A DNA stretch of 64,000 nucleotides from Brevibacterium oceani (GCF_013623835.1 NZ_JABKDE010000008.1:124001-188000); one strand, 5' to 3'. Shown: positions 9,210 to 18,907, numbered from the stretch's first letter. Notes: generated by a model not told the origin, from the letters alone. Made by a program: numbers and translations.

Positions 9210-10025
9210 ATGCCTGATCCGAGCCAACTCACGCAGTTCCCGCGGCCCTCGGTCGCGGTCGACACCGCGGTCCTCTGCCCCGTGCCCGGCCGTGGCCTGC
9301 ATGTTCTCCTCACTCATCCTGGTGATGGTGTGTGGCAGCTGCCGGGGTCGATCCTGCGGCCGCAGGAGCGCCTCGCCGAGGCGGTCGCCCGGTGCCTGCG
9401 CGAGAAGGCGCGCCTCGTCGATCGTGCCCCGGTGCAGCTGCACGTGTTCGACCAGCCCGACCGCGACGATCGCGGTTGGGTGATCTCCGTGGCCCACCTC
9501 GACGTGCTCGCCCCGAGCGATATCGGGCGCACCGATGATGACAGCACCCCCGCCGAGGCGGCTGGTGGCCGTTCTGCTGCCGGTCCCGACTCCGACGATT
9601 CCCCCACCGAGGCGGCCGCCAGGGATTCCGATCACGCCGACTCACCTGTCCACCGTCGTGGGCTCGTTCCCGTGCACGAGGTGCACGAGCTCAGCGCCGA
9701 GCATCAGGAGATCGTGCGCGTGGCCGTTCACCGTCTGCGGGCGCTGCATGAGCGCACCCCCGATCCGTTCGGTCTGCTCGAATCCGAGTTCTCGCTGCGG
9801 CAGCTGCGCGAGCTCCATGAGATCGTCGCAGGTGAGAGCCTGCAGGCCGATACGTTCCGGCGCACGATGCTGCCGCTGCTCGATCCCACCGGGCAGGCTG
9901 TCAGCCAGGGGCGAGGACGCCCCGCCCAGACTTTCACCCGCCGCTCCGAACTCGCCCTGCGCGCCGACTCCCGACTCAATGTCTCCGAGGATGCGGGCCG
10001 CACACCCGAGGATCGGCGACTATGA
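9210..10025 (+). CDS. NrtR-like NUDIX-domain transcriptional regulator
   Basis: A 271-aa protein with an N-terminal NUDIX-like domain (PSVAVDTAVLCPVPGRGLHVLL...) and a C-terminal winged helix (LLESEFSLRQLRELHEIVAGESLQ...FRRTMLPLL), the architecture of NrtR-type regulators, typically repressors of NAD or sugar metabolism that bind a nucleotide ligand through the NUDIX fold. The NUDIX box is degenerate: where the consensus has REUXEE this protein has RCLREK, so hydrolysis is unlikely. A 40-residue Ala/Asp/Ser-rich linker (about 110-155) contains two copies of the dispersed GCCGAGGCGG-type motif. The start ATG 9210 is favoured from a TAGACT box upstream; GTG 9120 would add 30 residues. Overlaps the next gene as ATGA. 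Confidence 0.75.
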   Translation: MPDPSQLTQFPRPSVAVDTAVLCPVPGRGLHVLLTHPGDGVWQLPGSILRPQERLAEAVARCLREKARLVDRAPVQLHVFDQPDRDDRGWVISVAHLDVLAPSDIGRTDDDSTPAEAAGGRSAAGPDSDDSPTEAAARDSDHADSPVHRRGLVPVHEVHELSAEHQEIVRVAVHRLRALHERTPDPFGLLESEFSLRQLRELHEIVAGESLQADTFRRTMLPLLDPTGQAVSQGRGRPAQTFTRRSELALRADSRLNVSEDAGRTPEDRRL

Positions 10026-10438
10026 CCGAGATCGACCGGTCTGCGGGCAAGCACATGCGCATCGACATGTGGCTGTGGACGACGCGGATGTTCAAGACCC
10101 GCAACCTCGCCACCCAGGCCTGCCGCGGCGGGCACGTGCAAGTCGACGGCCAGCGGGTCAAGGCCGCGCAGAAGGTGAGCATCGGCCAGGAGGTGCGGGT
10201 GCGCAAGGCCGGATCCGAGTTCATCTGGACGATCACCGGCTTCATCCCCACCCGAATGCAGGCGTCGGTGGCCGTGCAGTGCTACGAGGACCTCACTCCC
10301 CCACCGGATCCGGCGCTGCGCGGTTTCGTGCCCCGCCGTGACAAGGGACTGGGCAGGCCGACGAAGAAGGACCGTCGCGAGATGGAGAAGTTCTTGGGCG
10401 ACCTGGCCAAACCGCAGTCGCGCAACCGCCGCGACTGA
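10022..10438 (+). CDS. S4-domain RNA-binding protein (Hsp15/RlbA-like)
   Basis: A 138-aa basic protein with a single S4 RNA-binding domain (HMRIDMWLWTTRMFKTRNLA...CRGGHVQVDGQRV) followed by a Lys/Arg-rich tail. It resembles heat-shock protein 15, which in E. coli binds 50S subunits carrying stalled nascent chains; this function is inferred by family. Its ATG overlaps the TGA of the NUDIX-type regulator (ATGA), implying translational coupling. Convergent with the GNAT gene 23 bp away. Confidence 0.87.
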   Translation: MTEIDRSAGKHMRIDMWLWTTRMFKTRNLATQACRGGHVQVDGQRVKAAQKVSIGQEVRVRKAGSEFIWTITGFIPTRMQASVAVQCYEDLTPPPDPALRGFVPRRDKGLGRPTKKDRREMEKFLGDLAKPQSRNRRD

Positions 10439-10461
10439 GCGGTCGGCGAGCGTGAGCCGAC

Positions 10462-11343
10462 TCAGTACATGATGGTGGCGAAGGTGCCGACCTGCTCGAA
10501 GCCGACGCGGGCGTACATGCGCAGGGCCGCCTCGTTGTAGTCATTGGCATATAGGCTCACGGTGGAGTGACCCTTGTCGCGGGTGCGCTGGACGACGGCG
10601 GCCATGCCGGCGGCCCCGAGTCCCTGATTGCGCACCTCGGGATGGACCCAGACTCCTTGGACCTGGACGATGCGGCGAGCGCGGATGCCGATGTCGGCTT
10701 TGAACAGCACCTGCTGATCCTGCTCGGTCGCCGGCCAGCGCGGCACCGGACCTCCCTGGGGCAGAGTGTCGGAGATGCGGGCGTAGCAGTTCTTGCCACG
10801 GATGATCCCGCGCACTCGCGACAGGTACCCTGCGGTTCCGCCCTCGATGGGTGAGAACCCGACCTCTTTGGTGAACATGTCGACACTGGCGGGGAACACC
10901 GCCCCGAGGTCATCGAGTGTCACTCGCACGACCTCCTCGTCGGGGGTCACGAGCGGATCGGAGCTGATCGCCAGCAGCGGCTGGCGTTCCCGCACGCCGC
11001 GTGGGCGGCCCCAGTTCAGCCTGCCCCACAGGTCGAGGATGACCGTCCGGTCCCCGATGAGCGAGCACCCGACGCGACCGTCGGCGTTGAGTTTGCCGGC
11101 GAGCACGTCGTTCGTCGCCGGTGTCGCCGCCACGGGGATGATGTTCCCGCCGACCCAGTACGCGGCCACGGGGCGGTCCCCGTCGAAGATGCCGAAGAGG
11201 GTGCCTGCCGGTGAGCTCAGCTGAGCGGTTCCGGTGACCTCCATGAGGGAGATGAGGTAGACGTTCTCGCAGGGATTGCGCGCGAGCAGATCGTTCAGCC
11301 ACCCGGTGTGCTGATGTCCCAGCCGCGCAATCCTCAGCACCAT
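10462..11343 (-). CDS. DUF4081-GNAT N-acetyltransferase
   Basis: A 293-aa protein with an N-terminal DUF4081 domain (about 1-130) and a C-terminal GNAT domain (about 160-290). The acetyl-CoA-binding motif A is VQVQGVWVHPEVRNQGLGAAG, and the C-terminal LYANDYNEAALRMYARVGFE is typical of GNAT motif B. The substrate is unknown. In actinobacteria this family is commonly encoded next to ispG in the dxr-rseP-ispG cluster, as here, so it may be part of that operon; the gap to ispG is 66 bp. Confidence 0.88.
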   Translation of the reverse strand: MVLRIARLGHQHTGWLNDLLARNPCENVYLISLMEVTGTAQLSSPAGTLFGIFDGDRPVAAYWVGGNIIPVAATPATNDVLAGKLNADGRVGCSLIGDRTVILDLWGRLNWGRPRGVRERQPLLAISSDPLVTPDEEVVRVTLDDLGAVFPASVDMFTKEVGFSPIEGGTAGYLSRVRGIIRGKNCYARISDTLPQGGPVPRWPATEQDQQVLFKADIGIRARRIVQVQGVWVHPEVRNQGLGAAGMAAVVQRTRDKGHSTVSLYANDYNEAALRMYARVGFEQVGTFATIMY

Positions 11344-11409
11344 CTGCTCTCGAACTCTTCCCTAACCGCGCCTGTTGATGATGAACCTCTTCGCCTTAAC
11401 GTATCGCAC

Positions 11410-12606
11410 TCAGCCGACGACGACTTCGGGCGGCCCCGACGGCCGTCCCGACGATGCCCCCGACGACGCCCCGGACGCGTCGTCTTTCCCGTCCGCTGCG
11501 TCTGCGGCGATCCGGTTGGCCTCATAGATGAGGGTCTGCACGATCTCGGCCTCGGGCACAGTCTTGATCACCTCGCCCTTGACGAAGATCTGGCCCTTGC
11601 CGTTGCCGCTGGCCACCCCGAGGTCGGCATCCCTGGCCTCGCCGGGACCGTTGACGACGCAGCCCATGACCGCCACCCTCAGCGGCACCTCCATACCTTC
11701 GAGCCCGGAGGTGACCTCCTCGGCGAGGGTGTAGACGTCGACCTGCGCGCGTCCGCAGGACGGGCAGGAGACGATCTCGAGCTTGCGAGGACGTAAGTTG
11801 AGCGATTCGAGGATCTGGTTGCCGACCTTGACCTCTTCGGCGGGAGGCGCTGAGAGGGACACCCGGATGGTGTCGCCGATGCCCTCGGCCAGCAGGTGTC
11901 CGAAGGCGGTTGCGGACTTGATCGTGCCCTGGAAGGCGGGCCCGGCTTCGGTGACGCCGAGGTGCAGCGGCCAGTCCCCGCGTTCGGCCAGGAGTTCGTA
12001 GGCCCGGATCATGATCACCGGGTCGTGGTGTTTGACGGAGATCTTGAAGTCGTAGAAGTCGTGTTCCTCGAACAGGGACGCCTCCCACAGCGCGGATTCG
12101 ACGAGCGCTTCGGGCGTGGCCTTGCCGTGCTTCTCCATCAGCCGCTTGTCCAGGGAACCGGCGTTGACGCCGATGCGGATGGACACCCCCGCCTCGGCGG
12201 CGGCCTTCGAGATCTCCTTCACCTGGTCGTCGAACTTGCGGATGTTGCCCGGGTTGACGCGCATCCCGGCGCATCCGGCGTCGATCGCGGCGAAGACGTA
12301 CTTGGGTTGGAAGTGGATGTCGGCGATGACGGGGATCTGGGATTTGCCGGCGATGATCGGCAGGGCCGCGGCGTCGTCGGCGGTGGGACAGGCCACGCGC
12401 ACGATGTCGCAGCCGGTGGCGGTGAGTTCGGCGATCTGCTGCAGGGTCGCGTTGATGTCCGTCGTCGGCGTCGTCGTCATCGACTGCACGCTCACGGGCG
12501 ATTCGGATCCGACACCGACCCGACCGACGTTGATCTGCCGCGTCTTCCGCCGGGGCGCGAGGACGGGAGGTGGTGGGGCGGGCATTCCGAGATTCACCGT
12601 TGTCAC
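11410..12606 (-). CDS. ispG: 4-hydroxy-3-methylbut-2-en-1-yl diphosphate synthase (flavodoxin)
   Basis: Penultimate step of the MEP isoprenoid pathway: reductive opening of MEcPP to HMBPP, using a [4Fe-4S] cluster. The 398 aa include the TIM-barrel half ([31 protein letters not shown] start) and the C-terminal cluster ligands in [11 protein letters not shown] and [16 protein letters not shown]. The C terminus carries a Ser/Gly/Asp-rich tail of about 30 residues. It pairs functionally with dxr, 3.5 kb upstream on the same strand. The ATG start at 12606 is followed by the expected N terminus [20 protein letters not shown]. Confidence 0.96.
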   Translation of the reverse strand: MTTVNLGMPAPPPPVLAPRRKTRQINVGRVGVGSESPVSVQSMTTTPTTDINATLQQIAELTATGCDIVRVACPTADDAAALPIIAGKSQIPVIADIHFQPKYVFAAIDAGCAGMRVNPGNIRKFDDQVKEISKAAAEAGVSIRIGVNAGSLDKRLMEKHGKATPEALVESALWEASLFEEHDFYDFKISVKHHDPVIMIRAYELLAERGDWPLHLGVTEAGPAFQGTIKSATAFGHLLAEGIGDTIRVSLSAPPAEEVKVGNQILESLNLRPRKLEIVSCPSCGRAQVDVYTLAEEVTSGLEGMEVPLRVAVMGCVVNGPGEARDADLGVASGNGKGQIFVKGEVIKTVPEAEIVQTLIYEANRIAADAADGKDDASGASSGASSGRPSGPPEVVVG

Positions 12607-12822
12607 GAGGACGATCCTTCCGTCTGGCTGGTGACCAGCGACGATGATTATGCCGACGCCGAGGTGGCGCCTCGTTGTGGCCGGATTGTTCGAACCACGA
12701 CCATTGTAGGACTCCCGGTTGAGTCCCCGTCGTGCGTTGAGTCCGTGCCCGGCCGCGCATCAACCACGGTAGTGTGAAGCTGACCTGCCAGAAGCGTGCC
12801 GAAGATGTGAAGGAGCGGACCC

Positions 12823-14214
12823 GTGAGCGAAGGTGCCTACCTCGACATCGAAGCGATGACTGCCTCCCTTGATGAGGAGGCGAGCGCGCTGTCTGACCAG
12901 GGCGGATCTCTGGCGTGGGGAATCTTTCGCCGAGGCGGCCCCACACGTTCTGCAAACGCTGAGGTTCCGTACCGGATCGCGTCGATGACGAAGTCGTTCA
13001 CCGCCGCGGCCATCGGTCTCCTCGTCGCGGACGGGCTCGACCTCGACCGGCCGTTCGGCGAGCTCGTGCCCGATTTGGCCGACACCGCGATCGCTGACCG
13101 CACCTGCCGACAGGCCCTGACCATGGGCACCGGGTTTACGAAGGACGATCCGTGGGCCGACCGGATGGAGTCGATGACCCCGGATGAGCTGATCGCCTGG
13201 CTGCGCCGCGGTGCGATCGCCACGGCACCCGCCGACACCGGTTACGAATATTCGAACCTCGGCTATGCGATGCTCGGCATGGTCGCCGAGGCGGTCACCG
13301 GCCGCACGTTCACCGAGCTTGTGAGCACCGAGGTCTTCGGGCCGCTGGGGCTCATGCGCACCGGGTTCGACCACACCGACTTCCCCGACCTGGCACCGGG
13401 ATTCCGTGTCGACCTCGACGGCGGTCTGCACCTGGCCGAGCTCACCGGGCCCGGGGTCTTCTCCCCCATCGGCGGAGTGATCTCCACGGTGAGCGACATC
13501 GGCACGTGGATGTCAGCCCACCTCGACGCGCTCGACGATCTCGAGGCGGAGCCGGGATCGCTGCCGCACGTTCTCGCCGGCAACCAGCAAGGCCGACGGC
13601 TCATGGAGACCCAACGCAGCGACCACCATGCGGAGACGCTGATCTACGGATACGGGTTGGAGACCCGACTGGATTCTCGCTTCGGACGAGTGGTCTGCCA
13701 TTCGGGCGGCTACCCGGGATACGGTTCGCACATGCGGTGGTTCCCCGATCTGGGGCTGAGCATCGTCGTGCTCGGCAATACCACGTACTATCCGGCTCAG
13801 CGCAGCGTCCAGAACGCCGTTGACGCAGGATGGGCGGCAGCCATCGGGACGCCCGATCTCACACTTGAGCGCAGCACCACCTCGGCGCCGGTGCCTCGCT
13901 ATGAGGCGAAGCCTGCACAGATCCAGACGGTCCTGGCCGCGGCGAACCTCGTCGCGGCCTTCGACGACGCGGTCGCCGAAGAGCTGTTCTCGATGAACAT
14001 GGATCTCGACGAGCCCCGGAACGAACGGCGTGAGCGCTTCTCCCGGTGGCGTGCGGCCAAGCAGGTCACGGCCCCGTTCACCGAGGCGGACCTGACCTTG
14101 GTCTCCCCGCTGCGCGGAGTGGTCACGGTGCCGGGCACACCGGATCAGACGGCGACGATCACAGTCGGGCTCAACCACCTCGGCGAGGTGCAGGCGATCA
14201 ACCTCAGCGCCTGA
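12823..14214 (+). CDS. Serine hydrolase, beta-lactamase class C/esterase family
   Basis: A 463-aa member of the class C beta-lactamase/D-Ala-D-Ala peptidase superfamily. The catalytic SxxK is SMTK (residues 54-57), the YxN motif is YSN (about 143) and the third motif is HSGG (about 293), all intact. No signal peptide is visible, so it is probably cytoplasmic; such proteins act as esterases, peptidases or amidases, and a lactamase role is not implied. Residues 345-463 form an extra C-terminal domain of unknown function. The start GTG at 12823 is preceded by GAAGGAG. Divergent from ispG. Confidence 0.85.
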   Translation: MSEGAYLDIEAMTASLDEEASALSDQGGSLAWGIFRRGGPTRSANAEVPYRIASMTKSFTAAAIGLLVADGLDLDRPFGELVPDLADTAIADRTCRQALTMGTGFTKDDPWADRMESMTPDELIAWLRRGAIATAPADTGYEYSNLGYAMLGMVAEAVTGRTFTELVSTEVFGPLGLMRTGFDHTDFPDLAPGFRVDLDGGLHLAELTGPGVFSPIGGVISTVSDIGTWMSAHLDALDDLEAEPGSLPHVLAGNQQGRRLMETQRSDHHAETLIYGYGLETRLDSRFGRVVCHSGGYPGYGSHMRWFPDLGLSIVVLGNTTYYPAQRSVQNAVDAGWAAAIGTPDLTLERSTTSAPVPRYEAKPAQIQTVLAAANLVAAFDDAVAEELFSMNMDLDEPRNERRERFSRWRAAKQVTAPFTEADLTLVSPLRGVVTVPGTPDQTATITVGLNHLGEVQAINLSA

Positions 14215-14235
14215 GGCAACCGGCGAGGCACGCCG

Positions 14236-14508
14236 TCAGTCGACGACGAAGTTGCTCACTCCGGCGATCCTGAGGATGTACGGCGCGATCGACATCAGTA
14301 CGAGCAGTGATGCGACCACCCACAGCCACACCATCTTCGTTTTGCGCAGTCGCACGCTCGTGCCCATGGCGAACAGCGGGCTGAACAAGGGCAGTCCGTA
14401 GAAGATCGGAGTCAGTGCGAACGCGAGCGCGAGGAATCCGAGGAACTTCCATCCCGTCGATGAGATGAAACGTTCACGTTCCTCGCTCGGCAGATTCTGC
14501 ACCAGCAT
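14236..14508 (-). CDS. Small two-helix membrane protein, function unknown
   Basis: A 90-aa protein with two hydrophobic segments (about 20-45 and 60-82) separated by a short basic loop (SVRLRKTKM). It starts with a hydrophilic SEERERFISSTGWKF segment. I do not recognise the family. It lies 63 bp downstream of rseP on the same strand and could be part of that operon; convergent with the serine hydrolase. Confidence 0.6.
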   Translation of the reverse strand: MLVQNLPSEERERFISSTGWKFLGFLALAFALTPIFYGLPLFSPLFAMGTSVRLRKTKMVWLWVVASLLVLMSIAPYILRIAGVSNFVVD

Positions 14509-14571
14509 CCGTCCTGTCCTATCGGTGTCTGAACCGATCCTATCTCGGGCACCGGCCTGAGCCCCGCGCCC

Positions 14572-16095
14572 TTATCCCCCGGAGTTGAAGATCGCGTCGA
14601 GGGTGATGGGTTTGACGAGGTCGACGTAGACGAGCAGCGCCGTCATGCACAGCATCAGCCCGATGCACACGTAGGTCAGCGGCAGCAGCTTCGCCGTGTC
14701 GAACGGTCCGATCAGCCCGCGTCCGCGCCACCGGTTGATCCGTCGGCGGGCACCCTCGTAGAGGCCGACGGCGATGTGTCCGCCGTCGAGCGGCAGCAGC
14801 GGGATCATGTTGAACGCGAAGAGGAAGATGTTGAGCGAGCCGAGCATGCCCAGCCCCATCTGCGCCTTGTCGATGACGTCGATCTTGTCGGTGGACACGA
14901 TCTCGCCGGCGATGCGGCCCACACCCACCATGCCGACGAGACCTTCGGCATCGCGGTCCTTCGAACCGACCGCGACCTCGCCGATGTCGACGAGTTTGAC
15001 CGGCAGGGTGACGATCGCGTGGAAGACGCCGGAGACCTGGTCCCACACTGCCCCGGGGAATTCGCCGAGCGGAAGCGGCTGACGCTCCTGGACGGGTCCG
15101 ATGCCGAGGAATCCTTGGGTCTCGGTCTGCGGGGTGCCGTCGGAGTTCATCAGTGCCTTGCCGGAGTCGTCGACCTTCGGCCGATCGGTGGCGATGATCG
15201 GCACCGTCACCGTCTGTGCTTCGCCGTCGCGGATGAAGTCGACCTCGACGCGCTCACCGGCATGGTCCTTGATGACCGCGGACAGCCGATCCCAGTCCGT
15301 CGTCTGAACGCCGGCGATCGCGGTGATCTCATCCCCGGGCTTCATCCCGGCCTCCCACGCAGGAGTGCGCTGATCGTCATCGCGACACGTGTTCTGCTCA
15401 TCGGCCGGCCGCTGCTGGGCCTCGGACGCGGGCACAGCGCATTCGACGACGGTCTGCACGGTCGTCGTCGGAGTCGTCACCCCGATGCCGAGCAGCGAGA
15501 TCGCCATGATGAGGATGCCGAGGACCAGATTGACGAACGGCCCGGCGAACATGACGACGAGCCGCTTGGGCACGCTGAGGGCGTAGAACGTCCGGTGCTC
15601 CTCCCCCGGCTCGATCTCCTGATTCGAGAACTCCCGGGCATCGGCCATCGTGTTCTCGAACAGGCGCCCCTTACGTCGTTTCCGATCCCGACGCAGCGGC
15701 GCCGCATCATCCCCGGTGGTTCCTTCACCGGTCATTCCCTCGCCGAGGTGGCCCGCCGTCCCCGTGACACCGCCGTCGACTGCGCCTGATCCTGCGGGGT
15801 CACCGTCGACCGCGGCCACCGCACCTGCCCGGTCGACCCGCTTCGTCGTCGCCTCCTCCGGCGGGTACATGCCGGGCATCGCGATGAAGCCGCCGAGTGG
15901 GAACGCCTTGATGCCGTACTCGGTCTCGCCGCGGCGGAAGGAGAACAGGGTGGGGCCGAAGCCGACCATGTAGTGGGTGACCTTGACCCCGAACTTCTTC
16001 GCCGGGGTGAGGTGGCCGAGTTCGTGTAGGGCGATCGAGATCGATATGCCGATGAGGAAGAGGATGATCCCGATGATGTAGAGAAGCACGGTCAT
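14572..16095 (-). CDS. rseP: Site-2 protease RseP/Rip1-type intramembrane metalloprotease
   Basis: Zinc protease that cleaves membrane-bound substrates such as anti-sigma factors. It is 507 aa. The zinc motif HELGH occupies residues 24-28 in the first membrane helix, a PDZ domain lies at about 240-330 (AWEAGMKPGDEITAIAGVQ), and the third ligand region is LPLDGGH near the C terminus. An unusual low-complexity Gly/Ala/Asp insert at about 80-125, before the basic RDRKRRKGR segment, carries one copy of the GCCGAGGTGG motif. Its ATG overlaps the dxr stop by 4 bp, so the pair is coupled. Confidence 0.94.
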   Translation of the reverse strand: MTVLLYIIGIILFLIGISISIALHELGHLTPAKKFGVKVTHYMVGFGPTLFSFRRGETEYGIKAFPLGGFIAMPGMYPPEEATTKRVDRAGAVAAVDGDPAGSGAVDGGVTGTAGHLGEGMTGEGTTGDDAAPLRRDRKRRKGRLFENTMADAREFSNQEIEPGEEHRTFYALSVPKRLVVMFAGPFVNLVLGILIMAISLLGIGVTTPTTTVQTVVECAVPASEAQQRPADEQNTCRDDDQRTPAWEAGMKPGDEITAIAGVQTTDWDRLSAVIKDHAGERVEVDFIRDGEAQTVTVPIIATDRPKVDDSGKALMNSDGTPQTETQGFLGIGPVQERQPLPLGEFPGAVWDQVSGVFHAIVTLPVKLVDIGEVAVGSKDRDAEGLVGMVGVGRIAGEIVSTDKIDVIDKAQMGLGMLGSLNIFLFAFNMIPLLPLDGGHIAVGLYEGARRRINRWRGRGLIGPFDTAKLLPLTYVCIGLMLCMTALLVYVDLVKPITLDAIFNSGG

Positions 16096-17333
16096 GCGCG
16101 GCCCCCGTTCCGCTGTTCGGCGCCGCGCTTCTGTTCGGTGACATCGGCGGTGGCGAACTCACGCGCCCATGCGTCGGCGGCGAGCACGGTGTCCACGGTG
16201 TGCTCGGCGGCCGGTTCATGAGTCGCCAGCGCCCGGGCGAGGCCTTTGTCGATGCCGGTGAAGGGGATGTCTCCGGAGATGAACGCGGCGACGAGGACTT
16301 CATTGGCGGCATTGAGCACAGCAGGGTAGCTGTGCCCCTTCCGACCGGCATCGATGGACAGTCCGAGGGCCGGGAACGCGAGGTGGTCGACCGGTTCGAA
16401 GGACCAGTGCATGGGCTGGCCCCAGTTGTGCGGTACGGCACCCGAGCGCAGCCTCGTCGAGGTTCCATCGTCTTGAGTGCCCAGAGCGTAGGAGATGGGC
16501 AGGCGCATATCGGGCGGGGAGATCTGCGCGATCGTCGAGGCGTCGGTGAACTCGACCATCGAGTGGATCTGCGACTGCGGGTGGACGACGACCTCGATGT
16601 GGTCGAAGTCGATATCGAAGAGCAGATGGGCCTCGATGACCTCGAGGCCTTTATTCACCAGGGTCGCGGAGTTGATGGTGATCATCGACCCCATCGACCA
16701 GGTGGGATGGTTGAGCGCCTGAGTCGGACTGACGCGGCGCAGGGCATCGCGGGTCATGCCGCGGAAGGGACCTCCCGAGGCGGTGATGATGAGCTTGCTG
16801 ACCTCACCATGGGTGCCGGCGCGCAGCGCCTGGGCGATGGCCGAGTGTTCGCTGTCGACGGGGATGAGCCGGGCGCCGGTAGCGCGGGCGGCGTCGAGGA
16901 CGATGGATCCGCCGATGATGAGGGACTCCTTGTTCGCCAGGGCCACGTCGGTGCCCTGCGCTAGTGCGGCCAGCGTCGTTCCCAGTCCGGCGGCACCGGT
17001 GATCGCGTTGACGACCATATCCGCGTCCAGGCCGGCGACCACCTCGGCGGCGGTGTCCCCGAGGTGGATGACCTCGACGGGATCACTCACCCCGCGCTGA
17101 GCGGCAGCCTCTGCCAACCGGGCACGGACGGCGGTCTCGCCTTGATCCGGCGGGGTCGTGAGCCCGATGACGGGAACGCGGAAGTCGAGCGCCTGCTCGA
17201 TGAGGAGGTCGAGCTGGGAGCCGGCGGCCAGACCGACGATCGCATGGTCTTCCGCGTGGTCGGACAGGACGTCGAGGACCTGGGTGCCGACCGACCCGGT
17301 GGAGCCGACTACAATGAATTGACGTTTACTCAC
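16092..17333 (-). CDS. dxr: 1-deoxy-D-xylulose 5-phosphate reductoisomerase
   Basis: Second step of the MEP pathway: NADPH-dependent conversion of DXP to MEP. It shows the N-terminal NADPH fold FIVVGSTGSVGTQ, the ALANKESLI segment, the metal/substrate region VDSEHSAI (with the conserved acidic residues) and SASGGPFR-type TASGGPFRGM. With GTG at 17333 it is 413 aa; a TTG at 17351 in the same frame would add six residues, and neither has a strong ribosome-binding site. Overlaps rseP by 4 bp (ATGA). Divergent from the acyl-CoA dehydrogenase gene across about 170 bp that must contain promoters for both. Confidence 0.96.
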   Translation of the reverse strand: MSKRQFIVVGSTGSVGTQVLDVLSDHAEDHAIVGLAAGSQLDLLIEQALDFRVPVIGLTTPPDQGETAVRARLAEAAAQRGVSDPVEVIHLGDTAAEVVAGLDADMVVNAITGAAGLGTTLAALAQGTDVALANKESLIIGGSIVLDAARATGARLIPVDSEHSAIAQALRAGTHGEVSKLIITASGGPFRGMTRDALRRVSPTQALNHPTWSMGSMITINSATLVNKGLEVIEAHLLFDIDFDHIEVVVHPQSQIHSMVEFTDASTIAQISPPDMRLPISYALGTQDDGTSTRLRSGAVPHNWGQPMHWSFEPVDHLAFPALGLSIDAGRKGHSYPAVLNAANEVLVAAFISGDIPFTGIDKGLARALATHEPAAEHTVDTVLAADAWAREFATADVTEQKRGAEQRNGGRA

Positions 17334-17505
17334 GCCAACCGATGATGCCAAAGTTCTCTGGGAAATGACTCGACACCACCCTGTGCGTCGCCCCTCGGAT
17401 CTTGGTCATCTGCACTGCTTCGGGACTCCGGTCTGATTCGGGGTTCCGGTGAGACAGTTCCGGTAAAACTGAGAATGAACACAATCAATGGCGAAAGAGA
17501 TGGAT

Positions 17506-18705
17506 ATGAGCACGACGCTGAGCCCCGACGACATCCTCGGACTGGATTCGGTCTTCGAACCCGATGACCTCGAGTTCGCATCGATAGTGAAGAAGTGGCT
17601 GGACGAAAACGTCCGGGAGAAGATCGGCGACTACTTCCTCGACGCCACCATCCCCGCCCGTGAACTGGCCGAAGGACTCGGCGAGCTCGGCCTGTTGGGC
17701 ATGCACCTCGACGGCTACGGCTGCGGCGGATCGACCGCCACCCAGTACGGGCTGGCCTGCCGTGAGCTCGAGGCTGTCGACTCCGGTCTGCGTTCGCTCG
17801 TCTCCGTGCAGGGGTCGCTGGCGATGTTTGCCATCCACCACTGGGGTTCGGAGGAGCAGAAGGAAGAATGGCTGCCGAAGATGGCCGCCGGTAAAGCGAT
17901 CGGCTGCTTCGGTCTGACCGAACCCGATGTCGGTTCCGACCCGTCGGGGATGAAGACCACGGCGAAGAAGGACGGTTCCGACTGGATCCTCAACGGCGCG
18001 AAGATGTGGATCACGAACTCCCCAGTCTCCGATGTCATGGTCGTCTGGGCCAAGACCGAAGAGGTCGATGACAAGGGCAAGCCCGTCGTCCGCGGCTTCG
18101 TCGTGCCCTCGGACACCGAGGGCGTGCAGACCCCGGAGATCCACCGCAAGATCTCGCTGCGTGCTTCGATCACCGGTGAGATCGTCCTCGACAATGTTCG
18201 CCTGCCCGAGGATGCGATGCTGCCGAAGGCCAAGGGGCTCAAAGGCCCCCTGTCCTGCCTGTCCGAGGCCCGTTACGGAATCGTCTTCGGTGTCACCGGT
18301 GCCGCCCGCGATGCCCTGCTCTCGGCACTGGAGTACACCGGCACCCGCATCCAGTTCGACCGCCCGCTGGCATCGTTCCAGATCACCCAGCAGAAGCTCG
18401 CGAAGGCCTTCGGCCAGTATTCGCAGATCACGCTGCTCGCCGCGCACCTGGGCAAGATCAAGGATTCGGAGAAGGGCGTGCGCCCCGAGCAGATCAGCCT
18501 CGGCAAAATGGTCAACGTCGACACCGCGATGAACGTCTGCCGCGACCTGCGTGCCCTGTTCGGCGGTTCGGGCATCACGAGCGAGTACCCGCCGCTGCGT
18601 CACGCGGTCAACCTCGAGACCGTGCTCACCTACGAAGGCACCCACGAGGTGCACCAGCTGACCTTGGGCCGGACCATGACCGGCATCAACGCCTTCGCGA
18701 ACTGA
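17506..18705 (+). CDS. Acyl-CoA dehydrogenase, glutaryl-CoA dehydrogenase-like
   Basis: FAD-dependent acyl-CoA dehydrogenase of 399 aa. The middle-domain FAD/substrate segments are CFGLTEPDVGSDPSGM and WITNSPVSDVMVVWA; the catalytic base is the Glu in LTYEGTHEVHQ (about residue 377), the position used by glutaryl-CoA and medium-chain enzymes. The closest overall resemblance is to glutaryl-CoA dehydrogenases (lysine/tryptophan breakdown), but the substrate cannot be fixed by eye. No electron-transfer flavoprotein or catabolic partner is adjacent. ATG 17506 is favoured because GAAAGAG lies 6 bases upstream; ATG 17488 would add six residues. A strong hairpin follows the gene. Confidence 0.88.
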   Translation: MSTTLSPDDILGLDSVFEPDDLEFASIVKKWLDENVREKIGDYFLDATIPARELAEGLGELGLLGMHLDGYGCGGSTATQYGLACRELEAVDSGLRSLVSVQGSLAMFAIHHWGSEEQKEEWLPKMAAGKAIGCFGLTEPDVGSDPSGMKTTAKKDGSDWILNGAKMWITNSPVSDVMVVWAKTEEVDDKGKPVVRGFVVPSDTEGVQTPEIHRKISLRASITGEIVLDNVRLPEDAMLPKAKGLKGPLSCLSEARYGIVFGVTGAARDALLSALEYTGTRIQFDRPLASFQITQQKLAKAFGQYSQITLLAAHLGKIKDSEKGVRPEQISLGKMVNVDTAMNVCRDLRALFGGSGITSEYPPLRHAVNLETVLTYEGTHEVHQLTLGRTMTGINAFAN

Positions 18706-18794
18706 TCAGCTGAGGCTGAAGCCCGCGGTGCGAGGCGCGGTGCTGAGGCCTGAGCATCACGGTGCGTTGAGCACCACGCCCTACGCTCAGGCGG

Positions 18795-18828
18795 TGCGCT
18801 GGGCACCCTGTTGCGCTGGGCGCCCTGT
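18795..18828. repeat. 17-bp tandem duplication
   Basis: Two adjacent units, 18795-18811 and 18812-18828, differ at one base (TGCGCTGGGCRCCCTGT). Intergenic, upstream of the hairpin. Confidence 0.85.
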
Positions 18829-18866
18829 TGCATCGGGCATCGTGCCCGGCGCGCATGCACTGCACC

Positions 18867-18907
18867 ACGACCGCCCGTCGACTCTGCGGAGTTCGGCGGG
18901 CGGTCGT
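18867..18907. terminator. Hairpin terminator after the acyl-CoA dehydrogenase gene
   Basis: Perfect 11-bp arms ACGACCGCCCG (18867-18877) and CGGGCGGTCGT (18897-18907) with a 19-base loop, followed by CGTTTCC. It lies between convergent genes and could serve both strands. Confidence 0.7.

Noticed and set aside
12823..14214. Serine hydrolase as an AmpC beta-lactamase
   Set aside because: Motifs fit the superfamily, but there is no signal peptide, the third motif is HSGG and not KTG, and there is a large extra C-terminal domain.
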